From: Saccharothrix sp. HUAS TT1
GTDB taxonomy: Bacteria > Actinomycetota > Actinomycetes > Mycobacteriales > Pseudonocardiaceae
DNA length: 64,000 nucleotides
Assembly (NCBI RefSeq): GCF_040744945.1
Contig: NZ_CP160454.1
Location: 136,348 to 200,347 of the forward strand
Direction of reading: 5' to 3'
Shown: positions 31,108-38,871 of the stretch, in pieces
How the letters are laid out: each line of letters opens with the position of its first letter
How positions within the stretch are numbered: the stretch's first letter is position 1
Notes under the pieces: generated by a model
What the model saw: the letters and a program-made list of their open reading frames with translations, nothing else
Told to the model about the DNA's origin: nothing
Database searches by the model: none
Program-made: the position numbers and the translations under genes

Positions 31108-31479
31108 GTGCGCGAAGAACTCGTCCCCGTCCTCCAGGCCGCGGGCGTCACCCACACCCCCGACGAGATCCTGGCCCACCCCGCCGTGCCCCGGCCGGTG
31201 AAGACGCTGCTGCTCGACGCGGCGCGCCTGGCCGAGGGCAAGCGGTCCGACCTGCTCGGCAAGGCGCGACAGGTCACGTCCGTCGTGACGACCCTGGTCG
31301 CCAAGCTCGACGTGGGCCACTCGGTCAACCGGCTCGGCGAACTCCAGAACACCGGCCTCCAGCTCGACCTGCTGTGCGCCGAGTACGCCACCGCCGTCGA
31401 CCAGCTGGAGGGCGTGGCCCGCACCTGGCTCGCCCTGACCGCCGACGTCGACGTGCCGCCCGCGCCCGCGACCGCCTGA
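31108..31479 (+). CDS. Hypothetical helical protein (123 residues)
   Basis: GTG 31108 has an AAGGAG site. The protein is all-helical: REELVPVLQAAGVTHTPDEI, VKTLLLDAARLAEGKRSDLL, GKARQVTSVVTTLVAKLDVG. No membrane segment or known motif. It is the second gene after the class A promoter at 30757. Confidence 0.65.
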   Translation: MREELVPVLQAAGVTHTPDEILAHPAVPRPVKTLLLDAARLAEGKRSDLLGKARQVTSVVTTLVAKLDVGHSVNRLGELQNTGLQLDLLCAEYATAVDQLEGVARTWLALTADVDVPPAPATA

Positions 31480-31512
31480 CCACCACTTCCGCACCGACCA
31501 CCATCCCCGCCC

Positions 31513-31547
31513 GCGCGGGCCCGGCCACCCCTCGGCCGGGCCCGCGC
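31513..31547 (+). terminator. Perfect 14 bp hairpin
   Basis: GCGCGGGCCCGGCC (31513-31526) pairs with GGCCGGGCCCGCGC (31534-31547), 33 bp after the preceding gene and 25 bp before the next ATG. Confidence 0.6.
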
Positions 31548-31572
31548 CCACCCCTGCCCGAAGGAGGCACCG

Positions 31573-31725
31573 ATGGCCCGCATGGCAGGCCGCACCGCCC
31601 GCGTCCAGACCTGCTGCCGCTCCTGCGTTCCCGCCGACCACCGGGCCGACCCGGTGCGGCGCGACCGCCGCGCCGGCAAGGCCGAGACCCGCCGCGCCGC
31701 GCTCGACGCCGCCGGCGACCGCTGA
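31573..31725 (+). CDS. 50-residue basic Cys-containing protein
   Basis: ATG 31573 is preceded by a strong AAGGAGG site. The product (TARVQTCCRSCVPADHRADP) has a CCRSC cluster and an Arg-rich remainder, so it may be a small zinc- or RNA-binding protein. The ribosome site is the main support. Confidence 0.55.
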   Translation: MARMAGRTARVQTCCRSCVPADHRADPVRRDRRAGKAETRRAALDAAGDR

Positions 31726-31771
31726 CCGCGCGCGATCCGAGAACCATCCCACCCCGACCCGGGAGAACAAC

Positions 31772-32059
31772 GTGCAGGAACCACAGGAGAAGGTGGGCGC
31801 GGCCGACGAGGCGCCGCACCCGCCGTTCCACGTCAGCTGGAGCAGCGTCCACCACTTCCAGGCCCTCATCGACCCCGCGCTGCCCGAGCACGCGGGCCTC
31901 ACCCCGGCCGACTTCCCCCGCTACGACACCGAGCCGCTGTCCGACGAGGTCGACACCCTGCTCGAAGACCTGGAGACCGGCGAGCACAGGGAGAGCCGCG
32001 ACGGGCGCGAGGTCTCCACCGTCGTCGCCCTCGACGGCATCGAGCTGGGGGACGGATGA
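31772..32059 (+). CDS. Acidic hypothetical protein (95 residues)
   Basis: GTG 31772 has a GGGAGAAC site. The acidic product contains FHVSWSSVHHFQALIDPALP and a Glu/Asp-rich end, and its stop overlaps the next ATG (ATGA). Unknown family. Confidence 0.65.
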   Translation: MQEPQEKVGAADEAPHPPFHVSWSSVHHFQALIDPALPEHAGLTPADFPRYDTEPLSDEVDTLLEDLETGEHRESRDGREVSTVVALDGIELGDG

Positions 32060-32772
32060 GCGGCCCCGGCGTGCACCCCGGCACCGGCCTGCCTACCTGG
32101 CGCGGCCGGATCGTCCCGCACGTCACCGCGTGGAGCGGCGAACAGGTCGACCCGATCACGCGCCCCTTCGGCTACGTCACCCGCGACGACGGGCGGGAGT
32201 ACCTGACCTACGAGCACGCCGAGGTCTCCGGCCTGGCCGCGGGCAGCCCGCTGCTGGAGCAGCGCGACCTGTTCGGGCTGCTGTGGTTCTCCGGCCACGA
32301 CCGGCCCGGTGTCGGGGAGCCGCAGTTCGCCATCGTGCACGCGCAGCGACAGCGGGACTGCATGATCGGCCGCCGCTGCCAGGTGTGCGGGACGCCGTTC
32401 CCGCGCGGCGGGCCGGTCACGTTCCTGGTGCCCGAGCACGTGGTGCCCGAGGACGGCCGGCCGTTCGAGACCGCGCACCCGCCGGTGTGCGGGCCGTGCC
32501 GCCCGTACGCGCTGGTGCAGTGCCCGCACCTGCGGCAGGTGCCGTTCGCGTGGGTCGTCGCCCGCGCCTACCGGCCCACCGGCGTGCTGGCCGACCTGTA
32601 CGTGCCCGACCGCGGGACCGGCGGGATCGACGAGGAGACGGGCGTGGTGCTGCCGCTGGGGCACGTCCTGCTGCGGTACGCGGTGACCAAGCAGCTGCGG
32701 GTCACCGTGCGCTCCTACACCGTCGAACCGGCCGCACCGCACCGCGCCGACCGGGGGCCGGGCAGGCGTTGA
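32056..32772 (+). CDS. Zinc-binding hypothetical protein
   Basis: ATG 32056 is coupled to the gene upstream. The 238-residue product contains a C-x2-C plus C-x2-C arrangement in about residues 112-160 (CQVCGTPFPRGG, then VCGPCRPYALVQCPHL), typical of structural zinc, within a beta-rich fold (WSGEQVDPITRPFGYVTRDD). An HNH-like role is possible, but no HNH catalytic His pattern is clear. The C-terminal tail is Arg-rich. Confidence 0.65.
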   Translation: MSGPGVHPGTGLPTWRGRIVPHVTAWSGEQVDPITRPFGYVTRDDGREYLTYEHAEVSGLAAGSPLLEQRDLFGLLWFSGHDRPGVGEPQFAIVHAQRQRDCMIGRRCQVCGTPFPRGGPVTFLVPEHVVPEDGRPFETAHPPVCGPCRPYALVQCPHLRQVPFAWVVARAYRPTGVLADLYVPDRGTGGIDEETGVVLPLGHVLLRYAVTKQLRVTVRSYTVEPAAPHRADRGPGRR

Positions 32773-32830
32773 AGCCGTCCGCAGCGCGTGCCGCGCGGTC
32801 GCCCGGCACTCCTCCATCGCGGAGAGCCGG

Positions 32831-33211
32831 TCATCGTTCGGTTCCTCGACGCGGGGTGGTCGGGCGTCGCCGTGGCACGACAGGGTCGGGGACGGGCGGC
32901 CGACCCGCCGGCCAACTCAAGGTACCTCCCAGCCTGCGGTAACGGTCCTGAGTGGACTGGCGGCTGATGCCCTCGTAGACGCGGTCGGCGACCTCCTGCC
33001 ACCGCCATCCCCCGTCGAGCAGGGCTTCCAGGGAGGCGACCTCGGCCGCGTCGAGCGCGGCCCGCAGGCGCGGCAGCATTGTCAGCCACTGCGCCAACTG
33101 TTCCGGCGCGACGGTGCGCGGGTCGATCTCGGTCAGGTCGCGGACCAATTCGGGTAGCGCAGGACCGCCCGGGGTGGCACCGGGGTCTTCCGAACGGTCG
33201 GTGTGGCGCAT
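32831..33211 (-). CDS. Small HTH-like protein, candidate regulator of the divergent palindrome
   Basis: ATG 33211 gives 126 residues. The central helices (LPRLRAALDAAEVASLEALL, then GWRWQEVADRVYEGISRQSTQ followed by RYRRLGG) look like a helix-turn-helix, with a Pro/Arg-rich tail. It is divergent from the gene at 33464 across a 53 bp palindrome, the classic layout of an autoregulated repressor. Binding is inferred. Confidence 0.6.
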   Translation of the reverse strand: MRHTDRSEDPGATPGGPALPELVRDLTEIDPRTVAPEQLAQWLTMLPRLRAALDAAEVASLEALLDGGWRWQEVADRVYEGISRQSTQDRYRRLGGTLSWPAGRPPVPDPVVPRRRPTTPRRGTER

Positions 33212-33381
33212 CGGCGAATCTCCCGGATTTCACAGCGCAGGAGACCGGTGGCTCACAAGCCGGCCCGGTCGGCGCAGACGACACGGCTGCCGCACGTCCG
33301 GTTGCGCAGTGTAACGAAGGTCCGCGTGTTCGGTGGTGAGGAGAACGGCCCGCCGAAGCGCGTCGCGCGCCTCCGATCAGG

Positions 33382-33434
33382 TGACATGATGTCACATCAC
33401 ATGATTTCAATTCATGTGATGTGACATCATGTGA
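33382..33434. promoter_or_regulatory. 53 bp palindrome between divergent genes
   Basis: Two 23 bp arms (33382-33404 and 33412-33434) match at 22 positions in inverted orientation around a 7-base centre. Each arm contains ATGATGTCACAT- or ATGTGATGTGAC-like half-sites, so the site could bind two dimers. It is AT-rich relative to its surroundings and sits 30 bp before the ATG at 33464. Confidence 0.75.
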
Positions 33435-33463
33435 ATGGTCCGGCCAACGACAGGGAGCACCCG

Positions 33464-34078
33464 ATGGCCCAGTACGACCTCACCGATCTCGTCACCCGCA
33501 TCACCGCCGCCGGGGGCGACCCCGCCGACCTCCTCGGCGTCGCCGAGCGCATCGTCAAGCACGGCGGCACCTACTACGCGCACAACCGACAGTCCCAGTA
33601 CGCCGCGCAGAACTTCACCGCCGACCTCGAACGGGCCGTGGCGGCCCGCGCCGCCGAGCAGGCGAAGCTCGCCGACCGCAAGGCCGCCGCGACCGAGATG
33701 CTGGCCAAGGTCCGCGCCGGACTGACGCTGTTCACCAAGACCCCTGGGCACGGCTGGACCATCGTCGGCCCCACCTCCTCCCTGACCTCCGGCGCGCAGC
33801 TCGACGTCACCAAGACCGACGGCACCACCAAGCCCGTGTTCGTCCGCTCGGTCATCGCCTCGTTCTCCCGCGACGGGGTGGACTACTCCACCGCCACCTT
33901 CACCTCCCTGCCGCGCCTGACGGCCGGCCGGCCTCGCACGGCACGCACCCGGGGCCGCTGCGACGGGTGCGGCAACTACTCCTCCCAGCTCACCCTTGTG
34001 GACGACTCCTCCGGCGTGCAGGGGTCCTGCTGCCCGCGCTGCGCCCGCCTCGACCCGCTGGAGCTCTCGTTCGGCTGA
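33464..34078 (+). CDS. Zinc-ribbon protein with helical middle
   Basis: ATG 33464 has a GGGAG site. In 204 residues, a helical N-terminal half (TADLERAVAARAAEQAKLAD, possible coiled coil) leads to a beta-rich part and a C-terminal zinc ribbon: GRCDGCGNYSSQLTLVDDSS then CCPRCARLD. It may bind nucleic acid. It is controlled by the adjacent palindrome. No family named. Confidence 0.65.
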   Translation: MAQYDLTDLVTRITAAGGDPADLLGVAERIVKHGGTYYAHNRQSQYAAQNFTADLERAVAARAAEQAKLADRKAAATEMLAKVRAGLTLFTKTPGHGWTIVGPTSSLTSGAQLDVTKTDGTTKPVFVRSVIASFSRDGVDYSTATFTSLPRLTAGRPRTARTRGRCDGCGNYSSQLTLVDDSSGVQGSCCPRCARLDPLELSFG

Positions 34079-34148
34079 CCTGCCCCGCCCTCTCCGTGCC
34101 CGCCTCTTCGTTCCCGCACGTGCGGGACCTCATCCACAGGAGCCGTTC

Positions 34149-35207
34149 GTGACCGTCCCCATCAGCACCACCGCCGGTGTGGTCGACGTCGACACCACCA
34201 CCCTGACCCCCACCGCCGCCGCCCTCGCCCGCCTGTGGTCGGCCAACCCCCTGCACACCCCCGGCCCCGTCCACCTGGAGTCGATCCGCACCCTGCGGGA
34301 GATGACGCCTCCCGAGCAGATGGCCGAGGTGATCGCCTGGTACGGCGAGGACGCCCTGGACCGCCCGCACCGCGTGGTGTGGCCGTACCACGCCCGCGGT
34401 CACCGGGCGCACCCGCTGGCCGAGGAGCTGGAACGCCAGGCCGCCGCCCTGCCCGTCGGCTACCGGCCGGTCGGCTCCGCGCTCGACGAGGACGGCGACA
34501 CCGCCCTGGTCGACGACGAGGACTTCATCACCAGCGACGAGGTGCTGGAACTGATGACCCGGCACGGCCGGCCCATCGGCAGGACCACGCTGGCCAACTA
34601 CAAGCACCAGCCGCCCGCCGGCTGGCCCGGCATCGCCCGCTACGTCGGCCGCACCCCGCAGTGGTCGCGGCGGGGCGTGCTCGAGTACGTGTCCCGCTTC
34701 ATCAGCGCCTACACCAGCTCCGGCACCGTCCGCGACTACGTCGTCGCCTTCCTGGGCGAGTTCGTGGACCACTACCACGTCGACCGCCTCACCGACGCCT
34801 TCCGCGAGGGCCTGCGCGACCACCTGCGCGAACACGGCATGGGCCTGGACGGCGACAGGTTCCTCGCGCCCCGCTCCATGCCCGAGGCCGAGGCCGAGGC
34901 CCACATCCGCGACGCGCTGTCCAGCGTCGAACTGGGGCAGATGATCGACGACTTCGACCGCCACGACGACGCCGAGCGCATGGTCGTCACGGTCCTCACC
35001 GCCCCGGACGGCACGCCGATGGAGCAGCGGGTCGTCCAGGACGAGCCCGTCGACCGCACGAAGCGCCCCGACATCGACGCGATCCGGCTGGTCGCCGCGG
35101 GCCTGGGCGACGAGCCGGGCGAGATCGAGCCGGGCACGGTGTGCCGGGTGGCGCTGGTCGACGCCGACGGCGACGAGATCATGACCCGCGACGTCCGCAC
35201 CTGGTAG
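34149..35207 (+). CDS. Hypothetical protein with excisionase-like HTH
   Basis: GTG 34149 has an AGGAG site. Of 352 residues, about 125-180 (FITSDEVLELMTRHGRPIGR, TTLANYKHQPPAGWP, WSRRGVLEYVS) resemble the winged helix of excisionase/AlpA-type proteins. The N- and C-terminal regions are acidic and match nothing known. DNA binding is probable, and a role in excision or regulation of the element is possible but unproven. Confidence 0.6.
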   Translation: MTVPISTTAGVVDVDTTTLTPTAAALARLWSANPLHTPGPVHLESIRTLREMTPPEQMAEVIAWYGEDALDRPHRVVWPYHARGHRAHPLAEELERQAAALPVGYRPVGSALDEDGDTALVDDEDFITSDEVLELMTRHGRPIGRTTLANYKHQPPAGWPGIARYVGRTPQWSRRGVLEYVSRFISAYTSSGTVRDYVVAFLGEFVDHYHVDRLTDAFREGLRDHLREHGMGLDGDRFLAPRSMPEAEAEAHIRDALSSVELGQMIDDFDRHDDAERMVVTVLTAPDGTPMEQRVVQDEPVDRTKRPDIDAIRLVAAGLGDEPGEIEPGTVCRVALVDADGDEIMTRDVRTW

Positions 35208-35222
35208 AAGGGTGGGCCCGCG

Positions 35223-35906
35223 ATGCGCTACGGCGACCCCGACGGCTTCGGCCGTCACGGCATCCTCGACCTCGACGCCTTCGGCAACCCCGTCTGCCAC
35301 GAATGCGGGCAGCCCTACCCGTTCCTCGGCCGCCACGTCCGCCGCCACGGCATCGACCCCGACCGCTACCGCGAACGGCACGGCCTCGGCCGGCAGACCC
35401 CGCTCGCATCGCGGCAGATCCGCGCCGAGATGAGCAAGGTCGGCAAGACCAAGGTCGACGCGCCCTGGTGGCCGAAGTTCAGGGCCTCCCTCGACACCGA
35501 GGGCTCCCTCCGCGCCGCCCGCGCCGCGCACGCGCAGGGAACCCGTCCCGAGACGCGGCGGCGCAAGCAGGACAACGCGGTCCAGGCGATGAGGGACGCC
35601 AACCTCGCCCGCCGCAATCCCACCGTGCACACCTGCCTGATCTGCGGGGCGCAGTGGTGCCGCATCGGCAAAGGCCGGCCGCCGAAGGTGTGCTCCGACG
35701 CGTGCCGGGTCCGGCAGCTCGGTTGGGACCCGCGCGCCGCCCGCACCATCCTGCTGCGCCCCGAGCGGGTCGACTGGAAGGCGCCCATCCCGGAGATCCG
35801 GGCGCAGTGGGTGGAGCCGCCCGAGATCGCCCGCGTCCTGGGCCTGTCGCGGGCCTACGTGTACCGGGTGCTGCGGCAGGAACGCGTCGACCCCGGCCGT
35901 CGGTGA
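35223..35906 (+). CDS. MucR/Ros-like zinc-finger protein with second zinc motif and C-terminal HTH
   Basis: ATG 35223 follows AGAAGGGTGGG. The N-terminal segment CHECGQPYPFLGRHVRRH followed by GIDPDRYRERHGLGRQTPLA matches the MucR/Ros zinc finger. A second zinc-type motif, CLICGAQWC...VCSDACR, occurs at about residues 137-160, and the C-terminus EPPEIARVLGLSRAYVYRVL is a helix-turn-helix. Three DNA-binding elements in 227 residues make it a good candidate for an element-wide regulator, for example of class B operators. That link is speculative. Confidence 0.75.
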   Translation: MRYGDPDGFGRHGILDLDAFGNPVCHECGQPYPFLGRHVRRHGIDPDRYRERHGLGRQTPLASRQIRAEMSKVGKTKVDAPWWPKFRASLDTEGSLRAARAAHAQGTRPETRRRKQDNAVQAMRDANLARRNPTVHTCLICGAQWCRIGKGRPPKVCSDACRVRQLGWDPRAARTILLRPERVDWKAPIPEIRAQWVEPPEIARVLGLSRAYVYRVLRQERVDPGRR

Positions 35907-35950
35907 ACTCCACCGGACAGCCGCCGGCCGGATGGCCGCCGGACGCGACG

Positions 35951-35984
35951 GAGGGGCGGGCCGCCGGAGGGAGGCCCGCCCCTC
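35951..35984. terminator. Bidirectional terminator hairpin
   Basis: Perfect arms GAGGGGCGGGCC (35951-35962) and GGCCCGCCCCTC (35973-35984) lie between convergent genes ending at 35906 (+) and 35992 (-). Confidence 0.75.
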
Positions 35985-35991
35985 GCCCGCG

Positions 35992-36294
35992 TCAGCGCCA
36001 GGTGGCGGAGGCCGGGCAGGTGTCGGTGATCCTGGGCAGGGTGGGCATCTGCGCGCCCATCTCCATGCCGCCGAGGCCGGCCAGGTTCACCGACCCGGAC
36101 GGGGGCAGCCACGCGACGATCTCGCCGTCCTTGACCACGAGCACCTCGTCGAAGGTGACACGGCCCCGGGTGGCGGCGAACAGCAGCACGGCGGCGTCGT
36201 CGGCGGCCGGGAGGTCGGTGTAGCGGGTCCACCTGCACCAGCCGCTCTTGACGACCAGCGAGTAGACCGGGGCGGTGGTGGGCGCGGTGGTCAT
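35992..36294 (-). CDS. Small hypothetical protein under a class B promoter
   Basis: ATG 36294 has a GGAGG site. The 100-residue product reads YSLVVKSGWCRWTRYTDLPA, DDAAVLLFAATRGRVTFDEV and IVAWLPPSGSVNLAGLGG, a beta-rich protein. It forms a single-gene unit between class B site b and a perfect terminator, like the gene at 25773. Confidence 0.7.
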   Translation of the reverse strand: MTTAPTTAPVYSLVVKSGWCRWTRYTDLPAADDAAVLLFAATRGRVTFDEVLVVKDGEIVAWLPPSGSVNLAGLGGMEMGAQMPTLPRITDTCPASATWR

Positions 36295-36321
36295 CGGTTC
36301 CTCCGAGGCGGCTCGTCCTTG

Positions 36322-36366
36322 CTGCATGTCATGTACATGATATGCAGGTTTCCAGTAGCTTTGCAA
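36322..36366 (-). promoter_or_regulatory. Class B promoter/operator (site b)
   Basis: On the minus strand TTGCAA (36366-36361), 18 bp, then TATCAT (36342-36337) overlaps a palindrome centred on ATGTACAT (36331-36338). TTTGAAAGCTACTTGCA upstream matches site a. It drives the gene at 36294. Confidence 0.8.
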
Positions 36367-36420
36367 GTAGCTTTCAAAGCGTCGCTGGGTCACATCACCG
36401 CCCCCCGGCCGAGCCCACGG

Positions 36421-36654
36421 TCAGCGTGTCGCCCGGCCGACCCCGCCCGGCCCGGGGTGGTCCGGCAGTTCCTCGTAGGCGAAGCCGCTCGCGCCGGGCA
36501 CCAGGTCCAGGCGGGCCAGCAGCGACGTCGACGCGGCCGTGCAACCGTCCGGCCGCCCGGCCTCGCCGACCGCCCCGTCCTCGACCTGCGCCCGGGTCAC
36601 CCCGAACGCCGCGCACACCGCGTCCCGCACGTCCCGCCCCACCGACTCGTCCAT
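36421..36654 (-). CDS. Small hypothetical protein (77 residues)
   Basis: ATG 36654 gives an acidic product, VGRDVRDAVCAAFGVTRAQV followed by a Gly/Ala-rich region and a Pro-rich end. It is divergent from the membrane protein gene at 36806. No ribosome site is strong and no family is recognised. Confidence 0.45.
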   Translation of the reverse strand: MDESVGRDVRDAVCAAFGVTRAQVEDGAVGEAGRPDGCTAASTSLLARLDLVPGASGFAYEELPDHPGPGGVGRATR

Positions 36655-36805
36655 CCCGCCATCATCCCCGCACCCGGATTCCCGGGAACCCGGGAGCAGG
36701 TCGGGCCGGCGGCGGTCGCCGCGCCTACGATCGGCGGCACACGAATCCGCGTGCCGCCTGGCGAATCGGGGCCGGGCACGACCCCTAGGCCCCGAGGTGG
36801 ACGCC

Positions 36806-37600
36806 ATGTCCGAACCGCTGTCCGAGTCCGAATCCGAGCCGCAGGCCCCGCGCGGCGGGCGCCGTCGCCGACCACCGCGCCCGGCCGCCCTGGTGTGCGG
36901 GGCGCTCGCCCTGGTCGTCGCCCTGCTCGCCGTGTTCCTGCTGCCCGCCCTGCTGCGCGACGATCCGCCCGCGACCGTGCCCGACCGCACGATGGAGAAG
37001 GCGCTGGAGCTGTACGCGGCGGCCCGCCTGCTCGACGGCAACGTGTTGTCCTCCAGCTCGGCGACCAGGGCGCTGGAGACGTGGTGCGCCGACCACGAGC
37101 TGGCCAACCCGCCCACGGTGCGCGCGGTGCGCGACCCGCTGGTCGACCAGCCCGCCACCCCCGAGGTGCGGACCGCGTTGCAGGTGGGCAGCGACGACCC
37201 GGTGGTCTACCGGGAGGTGGAGCTGCGGTGCGGGCAGCGGCTGCTGTCCACCGCGGGCAACTGGTACGTGCCCGGCAGGTTGACCGAGGACATGAACCGC
37301 ACGTTGCGCGAGTCCGACACCCCGTTCGGCACCGTGGTCGCCCCGCTGGGCATCTCGCGGCGCACCGTGGACGTCGAGCAGCTGTGGCCGCTGCTGCCGC
37401 TGCGGTGGGAGACCGCCGACGAGGCCGTGGTGCGGGCCTGGACCCGGGAGCACGTCGACGACGCCCGGTTCCGGGAGGAGCGGGCGATGTTCCGGCACGA
37501 GGCGCTGGTCACCGGCACGCAGGCCCCGGCCGGAGGGTTGCCGATCGCGCTGGTGCACGAGACCTACCGGCAGGGCGCGCTGAAGTTCATGGACCGCTGA
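36806..37600 (+). CDS. Membrane-anchored protein with chorismate-lyase/UTRA-like domain
   Basis: ATG 36806 has a GAGGTGG site. The 264-residue protein has a basic cytoplasmic start (GGRRRRPPRP), one transmembrane helix (about residues 27-50, ALALVVALLAVFLLPALL) and a 200-residue extracytoplasmic domain. Its VVYREVELRCGQRLLSTAGNW, DMNRTLRESDTPFGTVVAPL and LVHETYRQ elements resemble the chorismate lyase/UTRA fold. An exported version is odd, since known members are cytoplasmic. Ligand binding at the cell surface is conjecture. Confidence 0.55.
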   Translation: MSEPLSESESEPQAPRGGRRRRPPRPAALVCGALALVVALLAVFLLPALLRDDPPATVPDRTMEKALELYAAARLLDGNVLSSSSATRALETWCADHELANPPTVRAVRDPLVDQPATPEVRTALQVGSDDPVVYREVELRCGQRLLSTAGNWYVPGRLTEDMNRTLRESDTPFGTVVAPLGISRRTVDVEQLWPLLPLRWETADEAVVRAWTREHVDDARFREERAMFRHEALVTGTQAPAGGLPIALVHETYRQGALKFMDR

Positions 37601-37913
37601 CCGTTGCCTTCCCCGTGCGGTGGATGCAGCCCTGCTCGACGCACTGCCGCGCCGAGCACCGGTGGTGGGAGATGTCGGCCGAGTCGTCCGACACCTCCGG
37701 GTCGACCCAGTCGCGGGCCCAGCAGCCACACGCCGGGCAGCGCCGGTCGAGCACGTCGTCCAGGGCGTTGCGCAGCAGTGTCAGCGCGTCCTGCTCGACG
37801 GCGCCGCCGTCCAGCGACGTGTAGCCGCGCAGGAGGCGCGCCAGGTCCGGCGGCACAGCGAGAAGAAGAGAGTCGTCGGCGGGAGGCCGCGCGGCGTCGA
37901 AGTCGTTGTCCAC
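37587..37913 (-). CDS. Zinc-binding hypothetical protein (108 residues)
   Basis: GTG 37913 is the best in-frame start, although GGAGG lies very close to it. The product has LARLLRGYTSLDGGAVEQDA, a DALTLLRNALDDVLDRRCPAC segment, then a CPACGCWARDW pair and a HHRCSARQCVEQGCIH cluster, so several Cys/His residues could hold zinc. It overlaps the convergent gene by 14 bp. It follows the gene at 37993. Confidence 0.5.
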   Translation of the reverse strand: MDNDFDAARPPADDSLLLAVPPDLARLLRGYTSLDGGAVEQDALTLLRNALDDVLDRRCPACGCWARDWVDPEVSDDSADISHHRCSARQCVEQGCIHRTGKATVSGP

Positions 37914-37992
37914 ACCCTCCGGTACCGGCGGACCGACGTGATGTGCAGACGAGGACGGGAATTCACCCGATCCGGCGTCCAGCTCCCCGGGG

Positions 37993-38511
37993 TCAGAGGT
38001 GATCTTCCCGTCTTCCCGGGTGGTTCGGGAACGGCTCGTCGATCCACATTCCGTGCGGGGTGGCGCCGAGCATCGGAGCGTCCCGGGTGACCGGTTCGGG
38101 GAAGTCGGGCGGGGTGCGGCCGTACGCCTGCCACAGCTCCGGGCGGGCCGGGCCGAGCCACGGGTCTCCGGTGGGCCAGTGGCAGGACGGGCAGTAGCGG
38201 TTCGCCACGTCCTGCGGGTGCGGCGTGGTCCTGCCGCACACCGGGCAGGCGAACACCGGCCGCTCCTCAGGACGGTCCGTCCACAGCGTGCCGTCCTGCA
38301 CCGAGGCGACCAGCTCGACGCGCAGGCCCAGGACCAGGGGCAGCGTCGGGGCGAGGGTGTCCCAGTCGTCGGGCAGCGGAAAGTCCTGCTCGGCGAACAG
38401 CGCTTCGGCCTGGGCACGGGTCAGCCGCAGCGGGCCGTCGAACGGCGGGCGACGCTCGTCCTCCGCAGCACGGCGGGCGCGGTCGACGGCGGCCAGCACG
38501 AGTTGCCACAT
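37993..38511 (-). CDS. Zinc-ribbon hypothetical protein
   Basis: ATG 38511 (or GTG 38514) gives 172 residues. An N-terminal helical region (WQLVLAAVDRARRAAEDERR) and PLRLTRAQAEALFAEQDFPL precede a zinc ribbon, VFACPVCGRTTPHP then RYCPSCHWPTGDPW. The C-terminus is Pro/Asp-rich. It is likely to interact with nucleic acid or protein through the ribbon. Unknown family. Confidence 0.6.
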   Translation of the reverse strand: MWQLVLAAVDRARRAAEDERRPPFDGPLRLTRAQAEALFAEQDFPLPDDWDTLAPTLPLVLGLRVELVASVQDGTLWTDRPEERPVFACPVCGRTTPHPQDVANRYCPSCHWPTGDPWLGPARPELWQAYGRTPPDFPEPVTRDAPMLGATPHGMWIDEPFPNHPGRREDHL

Positions 38512-38558
38512 CACGGTCGGTGACGGTAACGCGGCCGGTGACCGGTCGCGCCCCGACA

Positions 38559-38599
38559 CGCGTCGACCCCCGCGGTCAGGGTCCGCAGGGGTCGACGCG
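38559..38599 (-). terminator. Perfect 12 bp hairpin
   Basis: CGCGTCGACCCC (38559-38570) pairs with GGGGTCGACGCG (38588-38599), directly after the stop of the minus-strand gene at 38620. Confidence 0.7.
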
Positions 38600-38619
38600 G
38601 TGTCCGCCGGTTCCGGCGG

Positions 38620-38871
38620 TCACTCGGGGTGGAGCTCCGGAACGGGCAGGTCGCGCACGGCCAGGCCGTGCTCGGCGAGCACCGCGCGGCCCGTGTCGAG
38701 CAGGACGTCGCCGATCGCCTCCTCCAGCGCGGCGCGCACCCCCGGATGGTCGGCCGGTTCGTGGCCGAGGTGGAGCATCAGCTCGCCCACGACACCGGAC
38801 AGGCCGCTGACCGGGCCCATGCCCACCCACATCCCGGAGGGCTCCGGCCACGACCGCCAGGGCGCGGTCAC
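38620..38871 (-). CDS. Small hypothetical protein (83 residues)
   Basis: GTG 38871 overlaps the stop of the upstream gene (GTGA). The product contains MGPVSGLSGVVGELMLHLGH and VRAALEEAIGDVLLDTGRAV, a helical protein ending in LPVPELHPE. Coupling to the large gene at 38868 suggests the two products work together. Confidence 0.6.
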   Translation of the reverse strand: MTAPWRSWPEPSGMWVGMGPVSGLSGVVGELMLHLGHEPADHPGVRAALEEAIGDVLLDTGRAVLAEHGLAVRDLPVPELHPE

